Assembly: GCA_029448655.1 (NCBI GenBank)
Contig: JACCLO010000025.1
Location: forward strand, 123,556-187,555
Reading direction: 5' to 3'
Length of the DNA stretch: 64,000 bases
Origin: Wolfiporia cocos
Lineage: Eukaryota; Basidiomycota; Agaricomycetes; Polyporales; Phaeolaceae
Shown: positions 32,744-46,250 of the stretch, piece by piece
Layout of the letters: every line of letters starts with the position of its first letter
Position numbering within the stretch: the first letter of the stretch is position 1
Notes under the pieces: generated by a model
Database searches by the model: none
What the model was told of the DNA's origin: nothing
The model's input: the letters and a program-made list of their open reading frames with translations, nothing else
Translations under genes and position numbers: made by a program

Positions 32744-34878
32744 TTAATCAGTGACTTCGTGCATGCGGCGTCGTTTTGCTTCCTCTCGGTTCCGCTCAAC
32801 GCCGCGCTGGACTTCCTTGTCCCAGTCTGTGCCTAGCCATACCACGGAGTACTCGCCGAGCCCGACGATGAATAGTGCCACGACCTGACCTGTATCACGC
32901 GCGCAGCCGAGGCGCTCAATCATGGTGCATGACGTAGCGGACGCCCAACTCACCCAACCACAGGCCTTGCAAACCGAGGTGCGTACGCGGGAGGAACGCG
33001 AGGGTTATGCCCAACGGCAGCGCGATCACATAGTACGCCACGAGGTTGAACATCGCTCCCAGGTGTTGGCGGCCTGTACATCATGTGTTCGGCTCGTGTC
33101 TTTGACATGTCTCAAGTGACAGGTGCACCACGTACCCTGGCCTCGGAGTACACCTCCAGAAGCGCCTGCTAGACCGTCCGCAATCTGCGAGCGAAAATCA
33201 TGAGAATTTCGCTACGTTCGTAAATCATAGAAGCGTACCTGGAAAGAAGCTACAAAGGGCATCACCTTGCTGACAAGTCGCACCACCGCTTCGTCATCGC
33301 TAAAGAGATATCCAAACACCTGATGGGAGCTGCTCAGGATCTGCCTGCCAAAACGACGCGATTACCTACATTCTTCGTTGCGAGCATGACAGTCATGACA
33401 ATCGAACCCGCCACTACGCTCAAGAATGCTGAGGCGTGACTGGCTCTCTTTGCGGCATCCGCAGCACGGGCACCGATAAGGTTTCCGACCCGGGTAGATG
33501 CAGCCACGCCTATTTTTTTTCAGGATCGAATAGCATCCCTCGGGTTCAGTGATGGAAATAACGCTCACTTATTCCAAATGGGATTGTATTAAGAACTAGA
33601 GAATAGATCAGTATTGCAAATCTGCGGACAGGCCCGCATGAAGACGAACTTTGATCAGTGGTCATTATCACCGACTGTGCGGCGAGGGGTAGGGGACCCA
33701 ATCGTCCGGCTGCTAGCGCGACAATTTCAAAGGCAGCCCTGCCAATACATAGTTAATCGGACAGAGTCACCAATGGGGTGGTACGTCTCAGCTGACATAC
33801 CATTCTGTCCCTACCATAAGAATTCCGGGGACCGCAAGCTTGAGGAAGTAGGCACAGCTCCACATGTCGAATACAGTAGTCGGGTGCAGTCCGGCCCAAG
33901 TCTCGTTGCGCCGATGTGTGGGTGAGAGGGACGCATAGAGTATAAGGAGCAAGAAGCAGAGCCAGTAAGTTATCGAGATAGCAGTCGGTGATCCGAGCAA
34001 GCCGAGCGATGTATAGTGGACGAAAAAAATATTCAGCGCCAAATTCACAGGCGCAACGATCAGGAGGACATAGGTAGAACGCTCGCATGATGCCTGACAT
34101 CATTGAGCACTCCCCGAGACCCATGTCTGTACGTCGAAACATACCTTGGCACTGCATGTATTTCTTGACGCTTTCGAAGCCAATGTAGCCAGGAGCACCG
34201 ATTATCAGCACCTTAGAAATTGCTGCACATCACTGCTCAGAGCGCTCTTCCTGCCAAGTGCAAGAAGTACAGGCTCGATGTAGGCCCAGAGACATGCCAC
34301 GGGGATGAAGAGCAGCCAAAGAAGCACCAGGCAGCGCTGCAGATGGATGGAGACCGAGGGACGGTCGCCGCCAGTGAAGGCCTGAGAGCCTAACGTGTCC
34401 AGGGCGGTCGTTCCCCCGAGAGCAACACACCATCCTAGTTAGGAGACAATCAATCTCTGAAAAGGAGATTGGCGTTCGACAGCGGGGATCTCACTCACCT
34501 ACCATCGCCAGCATCATGGCGAAGGCAGCTGCGGACAACTCGTCTGGCCCAAGCCGTCCGGCGACGAGTACGGACACCGCCTGTATCGAGTTCTGTAATA
34601 CATACGATAAGATTACTGCGAGTTTTGTTGAGTCGCAGGAATAAAGTGAGCAGGCGAGCGCGCTCACCGGGGACGGAGTCTGCGAGGAGAGACGCGAAGA
34701 GAGGACCGAGGGCGAGGGACGCACTTGCCGCATCTGGCAGGTCGGTGGCGGAGAGAGAGGGCGAATCGCCAAATAGCGTAGAGTTGTTCGACGACGAGGA
34801 CGGTCCCTCCTCGTTCGCGAATCTCGCTAGCAGTGGCTGTGTTTCGTGGGGAGTGTGCAGTTCCGATGCAGGACTCAT
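32744..34878 (-). pseudogene. MATE-family multidrug/toxin extrusion transporter, two indels
   Basis: The gene is read from ATG 34878 to TAA 32744-32746 through about eleven exons with introns near 50-65 bp. Early exons are 34878-34668, 34615-34499 and 34434-34145. Landmarks are an acidic Ser-rich N-terminus; [102 protein letters not shown]; and a C-terminal GQVVALFIVGLGEYSVVW with a basic tail. This is the twelve-helix MATE fold, which exports organic cations or drugs by H+ or Na+ exchange at the plasma or vacuolar membrane. One G appears missing at 34211-34212 (LRVLI region) and one T extra at about 34079. The rest is intact, so this may be a functional gene with base errors. Its start is divergent from agmatinase. 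Confidence 0.88.
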
Positions 34879-35414
34879 CTTCGGAGGAGGGCAGGGTTCT
34901 GCGATTCCGAAACTCCTCACGTCGAGTACTCCTCTTTTCTAGTCCGCCGGGCTCGTGTTCTGCCTCGTCCAGTCCTGATCCAATCTAATCCATGACATAG
35001 CGCACCCAAGTCCATACAGGCCACCCTCGTTAGTTTTGCGCGTCCTCCAAGTGCCTGACGTGCGCGTCTGACTCCATCGATTTTCTCTTGGAAGCCATGT
35101 ATGTCTCGTATTGGATGCAATAGCAGCGCGAGCTTCTCGAATCAATTATCCGCATTAGTGATAAGGCCTCCGGCCTCCCATACGGTTCGGAAGGTCGATA
35201 CCGTAACGCTTCCGTTTGCATGTATGTTTTCCCAATCTGTTCACGATAGCGCCTCACATGCAGTGGTGTCACCGGTCATGGGGCGAAACATGCGTTATCT
35301 CCAGCGTCCTTCTCAGTTCACCCAAGCCTCGTTGCTCTGGAATTGAATAAAGGCTGCACTTTTGCTCAGGCTCTGCAGGCTGCGCCCGCTACTACCCACC
35401 ACTTCTAGTTCGAC

Positions 35415-36994
35415 ATGCTACCCTTCACGAGACTGTCTGCCCTGCTATTATTGTCTGCCGCTGTCATCGCACATGAAGGCTATGACGATGACATGCAGAT
35501 GCCTCTCGACTATGTGCGGTTTCCCTACCAAGCTACGTACCCCGGCGACAACGAAGGTTTGGTCAGCCTCCTTCTATAACGAGTCTTTGCTAATATCAGC
35601 TCCTACAGTGACCGCAGACTCCATATTCTCCGGTATCACTACCTTTGCCAAGCTTCCGTGGGTCCAGTGCCTCGGTAAGGACAAAAATGTCGCTTTTGAT
35701 GTCGCTTTCATCGGAGCGCCTTTCGTACGTACCATCATTCTGTGGAGACAGCACATGGACATGGTCGAATCTGCTATTTTACAGGACACCGGTACATCAT
35801 ACCGCCCGGGTGCTCGATTCGGACCCGCGGGGATTCGAGCAGGTTCGCGTCGCCTCACGCTGTACGGGGGCTACAACGTCCCACTTGAAGTGAATCCCTT
35901 CCTGTCTGGACTCAAAATTGTGGACTGCGGAGACATTCCCGTAACCCCTTATGACAACAAGTACGCGATTCAGCAGATTGAAGACGGACATAAAGCGTTG
36001 TTGCATCGACCCACCTTCTCGCCGCTAGGCAATGACTCGGCTACTGGTCTACCGCTGCAGCCCATTTCTGCTGATGGGAAGTACCATCCACGCATCATTA
36101 CTCTCGGCGGCGACCATACGATTGTTCTCCCGCTCCTACGGTCTATCTACAGTGCTTACGGTGCGATCTCGGTCATCCACTTCGACAGTCATCTGGACAC
36201 CTGGAAGCCTCAAGTATTCGGTGGCGCCCCTCGGAACAGGCGGCGATCAATCACGGCACTTACTTCTACTGGGCGAGCCAGGAAGGCTTGATCAAGAACG
36301 GATCCTCCATCGCAAGTATCATTTACTTTATGTCCAGGCCTTCCGTTTTTGCTCCATTTCTGTCCCAACTCCCGATCCTAGTTGATGTTCTGGCTTCTAG
36401 CACGGCGCCATCCGAACCACGTTGTCCGGTCCGGCGGATTACGCCAACGATGATGCGTCTGGATTCCAACGTATCGAAGCCCGCGAAATTGATACCATAG
36501 GCACGTTACCCGCTGCTTTTGGAATAACGACCTCACTCACGTTACCTGAACGGCAGGAACGGCTGGAATCATCAAAAAGATCCGTGAGACCGTGGGCGAC
36601 AAGCCCGTGTATCTGTCTATCGACGTGCGTATCGCTTCAGGGACGTTGTTGTATTGACTGACTGATCATGAGTGTACATTGTATTAGATCGACTCCATTG
36701 ATCCCGCGTTTGCGCCCGCGACTGGTACTCCTGAAACCGGTGGCTGGTCCACACGTGAACTGCGCACCATCCTCAGAGGTCTGGACGGTTTGCACATCGT
36801 ATCCGCTGACATCGTCGAGGTCGCGCCTGCTTACGACACCAATGCCGAGCTAACTACCATGGCTGCTGCGGACGTGAGTCACCCGCTCTCGCCACTGATT
36901 ATGAACTCACGGCTCATAACAAATTCTCAAGGTTTTGTATGAGGTCTTGAGCGTCATGGCTAAGACGCCCTTAGGTAAGGTTCCAGCTCATTGA
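35415..36994 (+). CDS. Secreted agmatinase-type ureohydrolase (one indel)
   Basis: Seven exons: 35415-35556, 35600-35724, 35785-36311, 36401-36500, 36557-36624, 36688-36873 and 36932-36994, about 403 residues if one missing C in the run at 36227-36230 is allowed for. Residues 1-20 are a signal peptide ([12 protein letters not shown]). The ureohydrolase core is clear: [21 protein letters not shown] (first metal His); HFDSHLDTW (metal ligands; Ser where Ala is usual); and [21 protein letters not shown] (last ligands; Ala where Gly is usual). The family hydrolyses agmatine or related guanidino compounds to urea using two Mn ions. Export suggests an extracellular or vacuolar role, which is inference. 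Two introns appear to have GC donors. The frame shift is the only defect seen. Confidence 0.88.
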
Positions 36995-39828
36995 GTGGGG
37001 AACATAGTATCGCAATAGAATGTGTTATTTCCCTGGCGCAATCTTTCGGCGATGATCTTGTACGTCAGTGGTCGAAGCCTGTAATCTGTTTCACTTGTCC
37101 AAGTCTTTGAAATTGTCGGATGCCCGCGGTGCGAGATATGAGCCAGCCAGCCAACGATCTGCGAAGACCGTCGTCATAGCATGTAAGCCGCGTGGGCCCT
37201 TCGTCTGATCGCTGGGCCGAAGATGCTTTGCCATTCTAGCTGCTAGCGGGTACGGCTTACCAAAGGCGGCCTGGGGTCGCTATGTCGCCTACCGCCGGAA
37301 TGAAAGCGGAACATCCTCGCAGCTCGTCACGCAGATATGTAAATGTCCTTCCCCAATTTTCTGCTGGTCGAGACCCGACCAATGGCGCCAAGATGGGCTG
37401 CGATATGATCTTGATCTTCTGGCGAAGGGCGTCACGCTCGTGAACGTAAGACTTCCCGAACTTGTTCTTACTGAGCTTCCATATCGGTTCGCCTTCGCCA
37501 TGTGTTTGTGATGTGGCCGAGAGGCGCCTGTGACATCGCTGTTGTCCTACGTGAGCCCGCGACAGCATGGCCGTTTTATGCTTTACAAGGTAAGCAACAG
37601 ACGAGGTCTATGAAAAATCATATTCCTTACGGGTCGATCAACCTCGAGGCAGTTATCGTGAGCCGAGGAGACCTAGCGGAACATCAAGAGGAAATCCATC
37701 TGCTGCTCTAACCTTGCGTCCTCATGCTCGAGCAGGTGTCTGACTTACTCCGTGTCACTGTAGTGCCCATGCGGTAATAATCTAGGTATGCAGCATCGTC
37801 AACTCGCGTAGCTTGATTTCTCCAGACGAGGCAGCCCAAGCACCATGGGAAAGCACGCCTTCCCACTGACTGTCGCCCAGGCTTCGCCATACTATGACGG
37901 GATGCCTCGAGGCTAACAGCTGGCTGAGCTCACCAGCTGCTCGGAACTATGGCCATTCAACCCCTAGGCCGCCAGCTGTGAATAATCCTGATCTACTCTG
38001 GACATTTTGCGTAGGCGATTTGATCTTCTTTCAGATTGCTGAGCTGTTCTCTCATCAGCGTAATTGTCCCTCCGTAACAACGATTGCTAATTCTAGCTCT
38101 TGAAACGGCTGCGATAGCTTTGCTATCTTCTCGTAGACTGTACTGGTGGCGCGCAATTGACAAGCGGATATCGGTGCTTTCCTTCTGGTCCTGTAAGGCA
38201 CATTGCGCGGGGTCGATTGCATATACGATTGAACATAGTTCACCCGGTGCTTCTGCATCGCTCACTTACGTGAGTGCATATGAATCTTACCCAGCTCACA
38301 TGATGATATTGCTGAACTCGTGGCCTCCGGTTAGTCTAGACGGAATGATCACTGTTCATCATCGGCCAAAGCTCGAAGCCCGTATGTCAACACCCGCCCG
38401 GCACCTTGTAACCAACTGACAAATTGTGGAGCAACAAATTCTCTCAGCGCAGGGGTAGGTGAGACCGTAATTCGCTCCCGCAACTTCTCGTATACTGTAT
38501 GCCCCCACGAGGATTTTGTCTCTGATCACTTTCCCCGAGAATCTGAGTCCATCTACTAGAGGGCTAAGTTCCCAGCTGAACACAAGATTTCAATTTCGCG
38601 CTCTCATGTATTTTTCGAAATTGTGGCACAAGAGCGTGACCGCATAACGCTCTCTACAACGTAAGCTTCGATCATCTGTTGCCTCGTGGAGCACTGGGTA
38701 TAGAGAGTTCGCCACGCATCTGTCAGATCGGGCAACCTCAATGCCTATTGTTGCCGCCCAATCACAAGGGTCCTGGGACGATTCGCAAGGCTTCGCCTGC
38801 ATGAATCCTGCACTCCACCCCTGCAAAGCTCGGAACGATGGCTAGATCTACCTTCCACCAACTTGACATATCGTTCTAGCGTTATTCATCCGAAATCAAC
38901 CATTCCCACCACAATATCATCGCGACCGCAGAAGATCTTCTCCTGCCGCAGGCTGGGTCCTCTACGACCTCTCTATGTCCGCTAGCTCTACTCGGGTCTC
39001 CCGTTATCTGTTGCGAATGCTCGAGGAATATCCTGAATGGACCTGTCGCTGAATCACGAAATTTGTGCTCATCAACCGCATCATTTGCGGCGCTTGGGAT
39101 GAGCCGACCCATCGGTTGTCTTCATCCTGCTGGAATGTATCGTCGTAAGCTCCTATCGACTTCCTGCTGCGGTCTCTCTGGGTGTCTGCTTGTCTATCTG
39201 GTCCTGCCCAATCTCTATCTCGATGATCAGGCAATTGTGCCTGGCCATAGGTTCTCGTTACACCTTCTGTACGGCAGGTACGCCCTCGTTGTACGAAGTA
39301 CAACGATACCCTAGTGAAGGTTCCGTGCGCTTGCTCTAGGTCTGCAAGGTGCCTAGGTAATGACTCTACATCGGAGTGCCGATGTATAACATGACGTTGT
39401 CCCTACACAGATCGAACGTTCGGCCCGCCTACTATATCCGTGGAACATTTCATCTCCCCTGGCAGCTGGGCACCATACGCTGAGCACTCTGTTTTCGGCC
39501 ATGGTCATGCTGATGACTCCTTTATGCAAATGTGCACATCATGAGATTAGAGGGCGAGTGCGGAGGTTTTCCGTGGGCAGCGCAGCGATTGCAATTCGGG
39601 CCCGTGACTATCAGGCATGTGTCTTTAACAGTAGGATTGTCGGAGGTTCAAAGCATCAACGAGCTGCCCTTGCTTCGGCGCCTAAGCGTGCAGGTCATTT
39701 CAACTGTCCATATAACCTTCTGTCGGTATGATCTACATCTTGCATCTACAATGCGCCTAGTATTACAACATCGCTGCTAAGTACGTACAATGGTCAAGGA
39801 CATGATTTCATCTACCAGACTATGATAC
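36995..39828. other. Intergenic stretch without recognised gene
   Basis: This is 2.8 kb between the 3' ends of the ureohydrolase and the HECT ligase, with scattered short frames on both strands. The longest are 100-110 codons and show no domain, signal peptide or conserved splice pattern. It may be old transposon debris. Confidence 0.5.
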
Positions 39829-42800
39829 TCATGACAGATCAAAACCAGCATTAGAGGTAATGGCTTGCAACAGTTTATTCCTGAGTGTCTGCTCATTTTC
39901 ATATCGAGGGAGCTGAGAAGTGTCGATGTCAACGGCGGCTTGAGAGTAATCATTGATTGCAGCTTACCTTGAGCAGGTTTACGCAGGTGCTAGCGGTCGG
40001 AAGCCGATTTTCATCGGAGCCGGCGTCCCGGATCGAGAAATTGGGTCGCAGCTCCCCAAAGCCACTGCAAAAGCGGCTGTTAGCACGATTGAATGATGTA
40101 ACCTGCACTACATACAGCAATGGGGGACGGCTACAGCTGGTAGCGAACCGCAGAAGGGCCCGTCGTTGTTCGTGATCAAACGTATTGACGACCTGCATAG
40201 AATCATTACAGTTGCGGCGGCATATCGTAGGAAATAACCATGTCCACACACTTTCCAGAACTTCTCGATTGTGGGGTGATGGTCGTTATACAATCCGCCG
40301 TAAACGGTGTGTTTCCTCATATCTTCAAGATCGACAGGAGCGTTCACTCCGCCGAGGAGAATTTGAAGCTCTTGTTGGTTGAACATACTACCCCGAGTTC
40401 GTTAGTACGCTTAGCGCAGTAGATAAAAATTCAACTCACCGAAGCCATTTCGGGTCAATCATGGTTGAAAGTCCATCAAAGAATGCCTCGCTCTGTCGCT
40501 TGATCTCCTTGTTGAGGCGGTAGTGCGACACGAGATAAATATACTGCAATCGGTTCTCCCTGGAAACGGGGATATTACTCCCGTTTGGAATGAGTTTCGA
40601 CCGTCTTGGCTACGCCAAACTCTATACCGACAATGAGCGATTCACAAAAAGCATATGCTATGACGTGTACACACCCTCTTCGGCAACTGTGAAATTCAGG
40701 GACAGCTCTTCGGGATCACCCGTGTAGTGCTTTAGGAAAATCAGGCCTTGGTACAAGTCCGGATCCAGTGACGCGAGGTCGTCGAGGAAGCTTTGTTTCC
40801 CCAACCACTGTCGACGTGCGTATTACGGACAAGTTGGCGCATAGATCGCTCGAACACTCACCTTTGCAAGGAAGAATCCCGCAAAAGCGACATCTATTAG
40901 GATACCATCATACAGAGCCTTTCCAAGGATGCGGCCGATGAATCGATACCATTCCAGGCTATGAGCTGTCGATGGTATATCAGCACTACTGCAGCGTAAA
41001 TGCTTACGATCATTGGTTACTGACATTCGGTAGCGTAGCTATGCGGGTTGGGATAAAGCTCGTTCTTCTTGTTCGCGAGCCACAGACCACGATCGAGTCG
41101 AAGACCTCCTTACACAGCGATGTAAGGAACTCTTGAACACTCCCCCGCCGTCAATGCCCGCCCTGCGAAAAGCAACCTGAGGCGATGCACGTCGCAAGCG
41201 CATCCAGATACGGAGCTTACTCGGGCTGGCCAAACTGGTCCACAAACTCGATCTCGACCCGCCGGTGCAGGTCCGCCTCCTGTAGCTTGTTGAACCCGTC
41301 CTGGGCGACCATGCCGCGCCGCACGGAGATCGGCCTCCGCGACCATCTATACGATTCGAGCTCCCCTCTCCGCGTCTTGTACGTTCTGGATGAAACTCCG
41401 GAAGATGGACACACGGACCTCGAACGGGATCGCGAACGGGATGCTGTTCAGCACCCCGAGCCGCGGCGAGACGTACGCGAGCTGGCGTTTGCTCAGCGAT
41501 CGCGCGCCGTCGGTCTGCACGAGGTCCGCTCTTCCATGCTGGCAAGAACGTGGCGTCATCAGCGTGTAAAGTGGACGCACGAGGATACTTACATTGCGAC
41601 GTCGACGAAGGAGACCATGTCGACTTGAGAAGTGATCAGCCAATGATCGGGCGGCGTGAACGGCCTCCTCGAGCTAGCACGCCACACACGGTCAGCTGCG
41701 TAGGTGACGGCATACTCGGTCTTCGACGCACTCTCTCGCATGGATCGCCTGCAGAAGCTTGGTCACTTTGTCTCGCACGTGCTCCCATTTTACCGGTGTC
41801 AGCCCCGGCACGCCGTTCTCCTGCACGTTCGTCGGCGACTCGCGCCAGTAGAGCGCCGAACGCAATGTTTAGCAGCTGGCGGGAGAATACGATTAGCTCG
41901 TCGAGCATCAGCGGATTCCGCGCAACGCCCGCGAGCTTCCCACTGCCGAAGAACTCGTCGTCGGCCATCGTGAGGAGACTGTGAGTGTACAGGTCAACCA
42001 GCAGCAGCATCGGGGGCCACGCCGCTTTGTTACCGGGAGCTAATAATACAGTCTTGAGCTACATACGTTCGTAATCATCCAAGGGACCTACCCGTAAGCG
42101 GTGATAGCTGGTCGTCCTGGCCGAGTGGAGAGCTCCTGATGTAGAGCCGATATAATTCGCGGATGATCCCGCCGCCGTTGTATGCGACCAGCGCTGTCAG
42201 TACCTTATCCTTCCGCGACGCCCATATTGTGGTGAGTGTGGAGCAGAAAGCCGATCAGGATTGGCTGCGACGCCTGGCGGGCAGCTGCCAACAGCACGGT
42301 CAGGTGTTGCGGGGAGGGATATGTCTGTAGACGCGTGCGTGTCCGCTTGTCCAGCTGCGGGAGCGGCGCAGGCGCGGGCTCGAACGAGGACACGGACCGA
42401 CACCTGCGTCTCGTACTCGTAATCCTCATCGTCTCCCCACTCAATGTTGGAATTTGCTACATTCGGCTCGGGGGGCTCAACCGCATTGGTCGGAAGAGGA
42501 AGCCATGAGAGCTGTGGTCAACTCGAGGTACGCATTGAGTGCATCCGCGGACAGCTTCGGCATACCGCGGCGGGGTGAACGCGACGAGGTTTGCGAGGAG
42601 ATGCAGCTTCGCCTCAGCTGTTGACAGAGGCCCGTTGTTGACAATATCAGCTATCGATGGAGAAAGTAGGGTAATGAAGACAGCGGGAGTGCCGCCGAAA
42701 GGGCAGACAAGGCTTGTAATGGCAAGCGGTTAGGGAGTAGCGGAATTGTGAGGATATGCAGCAACACATCTCGTATACATTGATTGTAAAGGTCAGGCTT

Positions 42801-43583
42801 TGACAGCGGCAATGTGATCAACGAAACAAGCGGTGGTAGGCTGGGTGACGGTCTTCGTATCTACGGCTACAAGCCATGCGCGTCAGACAGACCGCTCAGA
42901 GCGCATGTGCGATTGGACACTTACAATGCTCACAATCGCCCTTCCCAGCATCTCATAGTAGCCGTTCTGGAGCAGATAACGCGTATATTCTGACGCGCTG
43001 GGAGTATTGGATTGGAGCTGCTAAGAGCACCGAGAGATACGGCAATGCATTCTGAGATCTGCGAAAGTTAGGATAGTATCGTTCTAGGTGAAGACATAAC
43101 ATACTCTGGGCTGTTGCTGACGGACCTCAGCAGTAAGAGAGCCGTTCTCCCGGAGAAGAAACCGCCAACTTGGGTCGTCATGCAGGATTGTCCCCTTTGT
43201 CATGACATGTCACTTGTGGGTTGTCTTTGAAAACGAATGTTTCATGCTCACCCTGCGCGCCCGCAGCCACCATCCGCGCCCATGTTCCCATAATAGCCTC
43301 GTCCCCTCCCAAAAGCATGAGGCACCTCAGTCCATTAATGCCGGCCACATCTTCCGCGAAGGTGCGCCGCAGGTGCTCCCGCTAGGAGCCGGCGGTAACA
43401 ACGCCCCCGCCACCATGTCTGTATGCGCATCGCGCTATCGAGCCTGCGCTTGAGGTCCTGGCGTTGCGTGCGCTGCGCCTTGACGTCGTGCAGGATGTCG
43501 GTGAACCCGGCGGCGGTACGCGTACCGCCGAGGTTGATCTCTTTGCGCCGTCTGATGAGATCATCGCCGAAGAGCGGGTTCAT
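39829..43583 (-). CDS. hul5: HECT-type E3 ubiquitin ligase, HUL5/UBE3C group
   Basis: The start at 43583 (MNPLFGDDLIRRRKEINLGG) is the hallmark of this group. It is followed by an IQ-like MRIQTWWRG and REHLRRTFAEDVAGINGLRC. The middle shows DLYTHSLLTMADDEFFGS and RNPLMLDELIVFSRQLLNIAF (near 42000-41870). HECT runs from about 41350: KLQEADLHRRVEIEFVDQFG, AGIDGGGVFK, EWYRFIGRILGKALYDGILI, FLKHYTGDPEELSLNF, FNQQELQILLGGVNAPVDLE and HTVYGGLYNDHHPTIEKFWK. The catalytic Cys is in LPTASTCVNLLK near 39980. The last exon (LPRYENEQTLRNKLLQAI) ends at TGA 39829-39831. HUL5/UBE3C extends ubiquitin chains at the proteasome. Several single-base losses (for example at about 41130) break frames in short G/C runs. 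About ten or more introns; I did not fix every boundary. Confidence 0.9.
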
Positions 43584-44750
43584 GGTGTGTTACGTATGTA
43601 TAAAGCAGCAGGTAAACTGTAGAATGGAACAATGCGAAAAACACGAATGCTGTATGCGCGTTCGGCGGCTCTTGGGCCGCCTGCAGCAACATCTGCTAAG
43701 CGCCGTCTGCGTAAGCCGGTATCGATCGTGATCTCCACTGCGTCTGTCCGTGCGTGCGCATTCACTGTCTACGCGGTTCCGTGTGCGCTGTCTGCTACGA
43801 CGATGTCCGGCAGAGCTCGCACCGGCGCCGTCGAGGCGAACCGAGGCGTTTAGTGAGTGTCCGACCATCGATGGCATACACTTCTTCGCTTTACCCCCGC
43901 CTTGCTGTACGGCATCATGATCACGCATATGTTCCTGTAGTTTTCTGTCTATCAGCGGTTCGTCTCGCTTTTGCTTCGATCTGCCACATTCATTTACAGA
44001 GCGACGGGAGAATGAAATAATTTTGTACGTCGCTCGTCTCTTCCAGCCCCAATTTATTCATAGCCATTTCAGGTTGCCTTCTGTTCTGCGATCTCGGTAC
44101 TAGACAGTCGAACACACTAGTGTTGGGGGCAGAAGCTTCGATATAACAGCCAAACTGGTTGTGTCGGGCCCGGTCCTCGCTTTGGTGGCCGCCTGGTGCG
44201 TATTGCATGCACCCTCACTCTAAATCTGCAACCATATATCGGCTCCGAAATACATACCGTTCAACATATGCAGCGCAGTTAACACCAGCTACATCGTCTC
44301 TCCATGACAAATCTGTGATTCTTGGTTTCTCTCGACGGGTCTGAACTCTGGACTTACGCAACACACACCGAGGAGCCCATGTCCACACTGGCTTACAGCG
44401 GATGTTTAACTGGCCACCGCCACACTTCTGTAGGCGGCGCGCGTGCGTCGCGATCACGTGGGGCGCGACTCGTTAGTCGCGCATCGAAATCTGCGCGCCC
44501 TCGTGGCAATGCGCATTCCGTGGCACGGCTGCGATCTCAGAGCCTGAGCAGGACGCTGGAAGGCTATGTGCGCGTGGCGACGTTCCTGTGCATCCGCAGC
44601 ACCGTTCACCGAACATGCCCGGGGAGGAGGCGCGATTTCCCGATCGCGTCGCAAATCTATGACGCATATATATCCCACTGGATCTCTGAGAGCGCAAATT
44701 CCAAGATACTAACTCCTACTCGAAGCTTTCAAGCTTCTTGCGCAGAGAGA
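43584..44750. promoter_or_regulatory. Divergent promoter region, HECT ligase and dehydrogenase A
   Basis: The 1.17 kb separates two divergent starts. A CACGTG core with inverted CGCGACT-type sequence lies at 44449-44482, and a TATA-like atatata at about 44666-44672 precedes the dehydrogenase start by 80 bp. A related CACGTG block occurs at 52611-52660. No gene is recognised. Confidence 0.5.
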
Positions 44751-46250
44751 ATGTCGATATTCAGCCAGTCCTTCCCGCCCAAGGGCCAAGTGGACCGCGA
44801 CGACATCCCAGACCTCACGGGGAAGGTCATGCTTGTCACGGGCGGGAACAGCGGGATTGGCACGGAGACGGTCAAGGTGAGCGTTCCGCTCTGTACTACT
44901 TACCTGCCACACCAAAAGCCAATCCTCTACGCTACCGACCGTCCTCATCCCATTACTCCTTACGCCCGCCCAGATATGTCGCGCGACAATCATAACGAAG
45001 AATACGCTAACACCCGACTACCGCGGCACAGGCCCTTCTCGCGCCACAAGCGACAGTTTATATGGCAGCGCGCAGCCGTGCACGTGCGGAGGCGGCAATC
45101 GCAGAGCTGCAACGCACCACGGGGACGCTCAGCACGCTTCCTCGACCTCGATCTCGCGAGTTTGGCCAGCGTGCGCGCGCAGCAGAGGAATTTCTGAGGT
45201 GGCGCTGTTCAAGTCAACATCGCCTTTAGCGCTTGCCGGATTTCGCACATCTAACAACTTCGTGGGCTGACAGCAAAGAGACGCAGCTACACGTGCTATT
45301 CAACAGTGGGTGCGTACTCTGCTTTTGTGGGGAGCATAAGTGAGTGTATGATGGTGTACAGGGGCGTGATGATCCCGCCGCTCGAACAGCTCACCACTGA
45401 GGGGTACGACTTGCAGTTCGGCGTGAACGTTCTCGGTATGCACATTCCTTCCTCTCCTGCTCACGCTGATCCTTTCAACAGGCCACTTTCACCTCACACG
45501 CCTCCTTCTCCCGGCGCTCCTGGCCGCCTCCTCCTCTCCCACCTCCGAGCACCACGCACCAAAAGCGCGCGTGGTGACGACGTCCTCGCTCGGGCACGTC
45601 TTTACACCGCTCGACCTCGACGCAGTGCACCCCGGCCCCGCACGCACGCGCCTCGGGCGACAGGAACTGTACCAGATGAGCAAATACGTGCGTATGCTGA
45701 CGTAGCCTCGCGCGGGCAATCTCGTTGACGCGTGTGGCGAATCTGAAGGGGAATGTCGTGTCCGCCGCGGAGCTCGCGCGGCGGTACGGGGAGCAGGGCT
45801 TAGTCTCGATCGCGGTGAACCCTGGTGTGTGCCGCTCTTCTTTGCGGTAGTATGTATATCGAAAATTGCGCACTGGTTTCTTGTAGGGAACATCAGGTCT
45901 GACTTAAATCGGAACGCAAGCGCCGTGCAGAAATTCCTCTCGGTACGCACGCCTCGTCGTGTATGTTACTAATGACCTCATGATACTTCAGCGAATCCTG
46001 TTCTACCCGACAGAGAAGGGTGCGCTTACGCAGCTGTTTGCAGGCACCGCGCCAGAGGCGGAGAGCATGAATGGCAAGGTGCGTCCAGATTCTTGGGAGG
46101 GTACGCGCTTCTGGATCGCTCAAACGCTCTGACGGCGCGCAGTACTTGATCCCTTGGGCGCGGGTGGGCGAGGCGCGTCCCGACGCCCTCGACCCAGAGC
46201 TTGGGAAGAAGCTGTGGGAGTGGATGGAGGAGCAGGTAAAGGACGCTTGA
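44751..46250 (+). pseudogene. Short-chain dehydrogenase A (frameshifted)
   Basis: The start at 44751 reads MSIFSQSFPPKGQVDRDD. VMLVTGGNSGIGTETVK is the Rossmann glycine motif. Exon 1 is 44751-44876. Exon 2 (45032-45198) holds ARSRARAEAAIAEL and FLDLDLASLASVRA but needs two or three one-base corrections to read through. Later exons are in frame: LHVLFNSGG (45274-45309), VMIPPLEQL and YDLQFGVNVLG (45362-45435), HLTRLLLPALLAA and the catalytic YQMSK (from 45482), SIAVNPG, and a C-terminal [15 protein letters not shown] ending at TGA 46248-46250. It belongs to the extended-substrate retinol-dehydrogenase-like SDRs of basidiomycetes that use NAD(P)H; substrate unknown. It is a tandem paralogue of the next gene. 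Confidence 0.85.
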
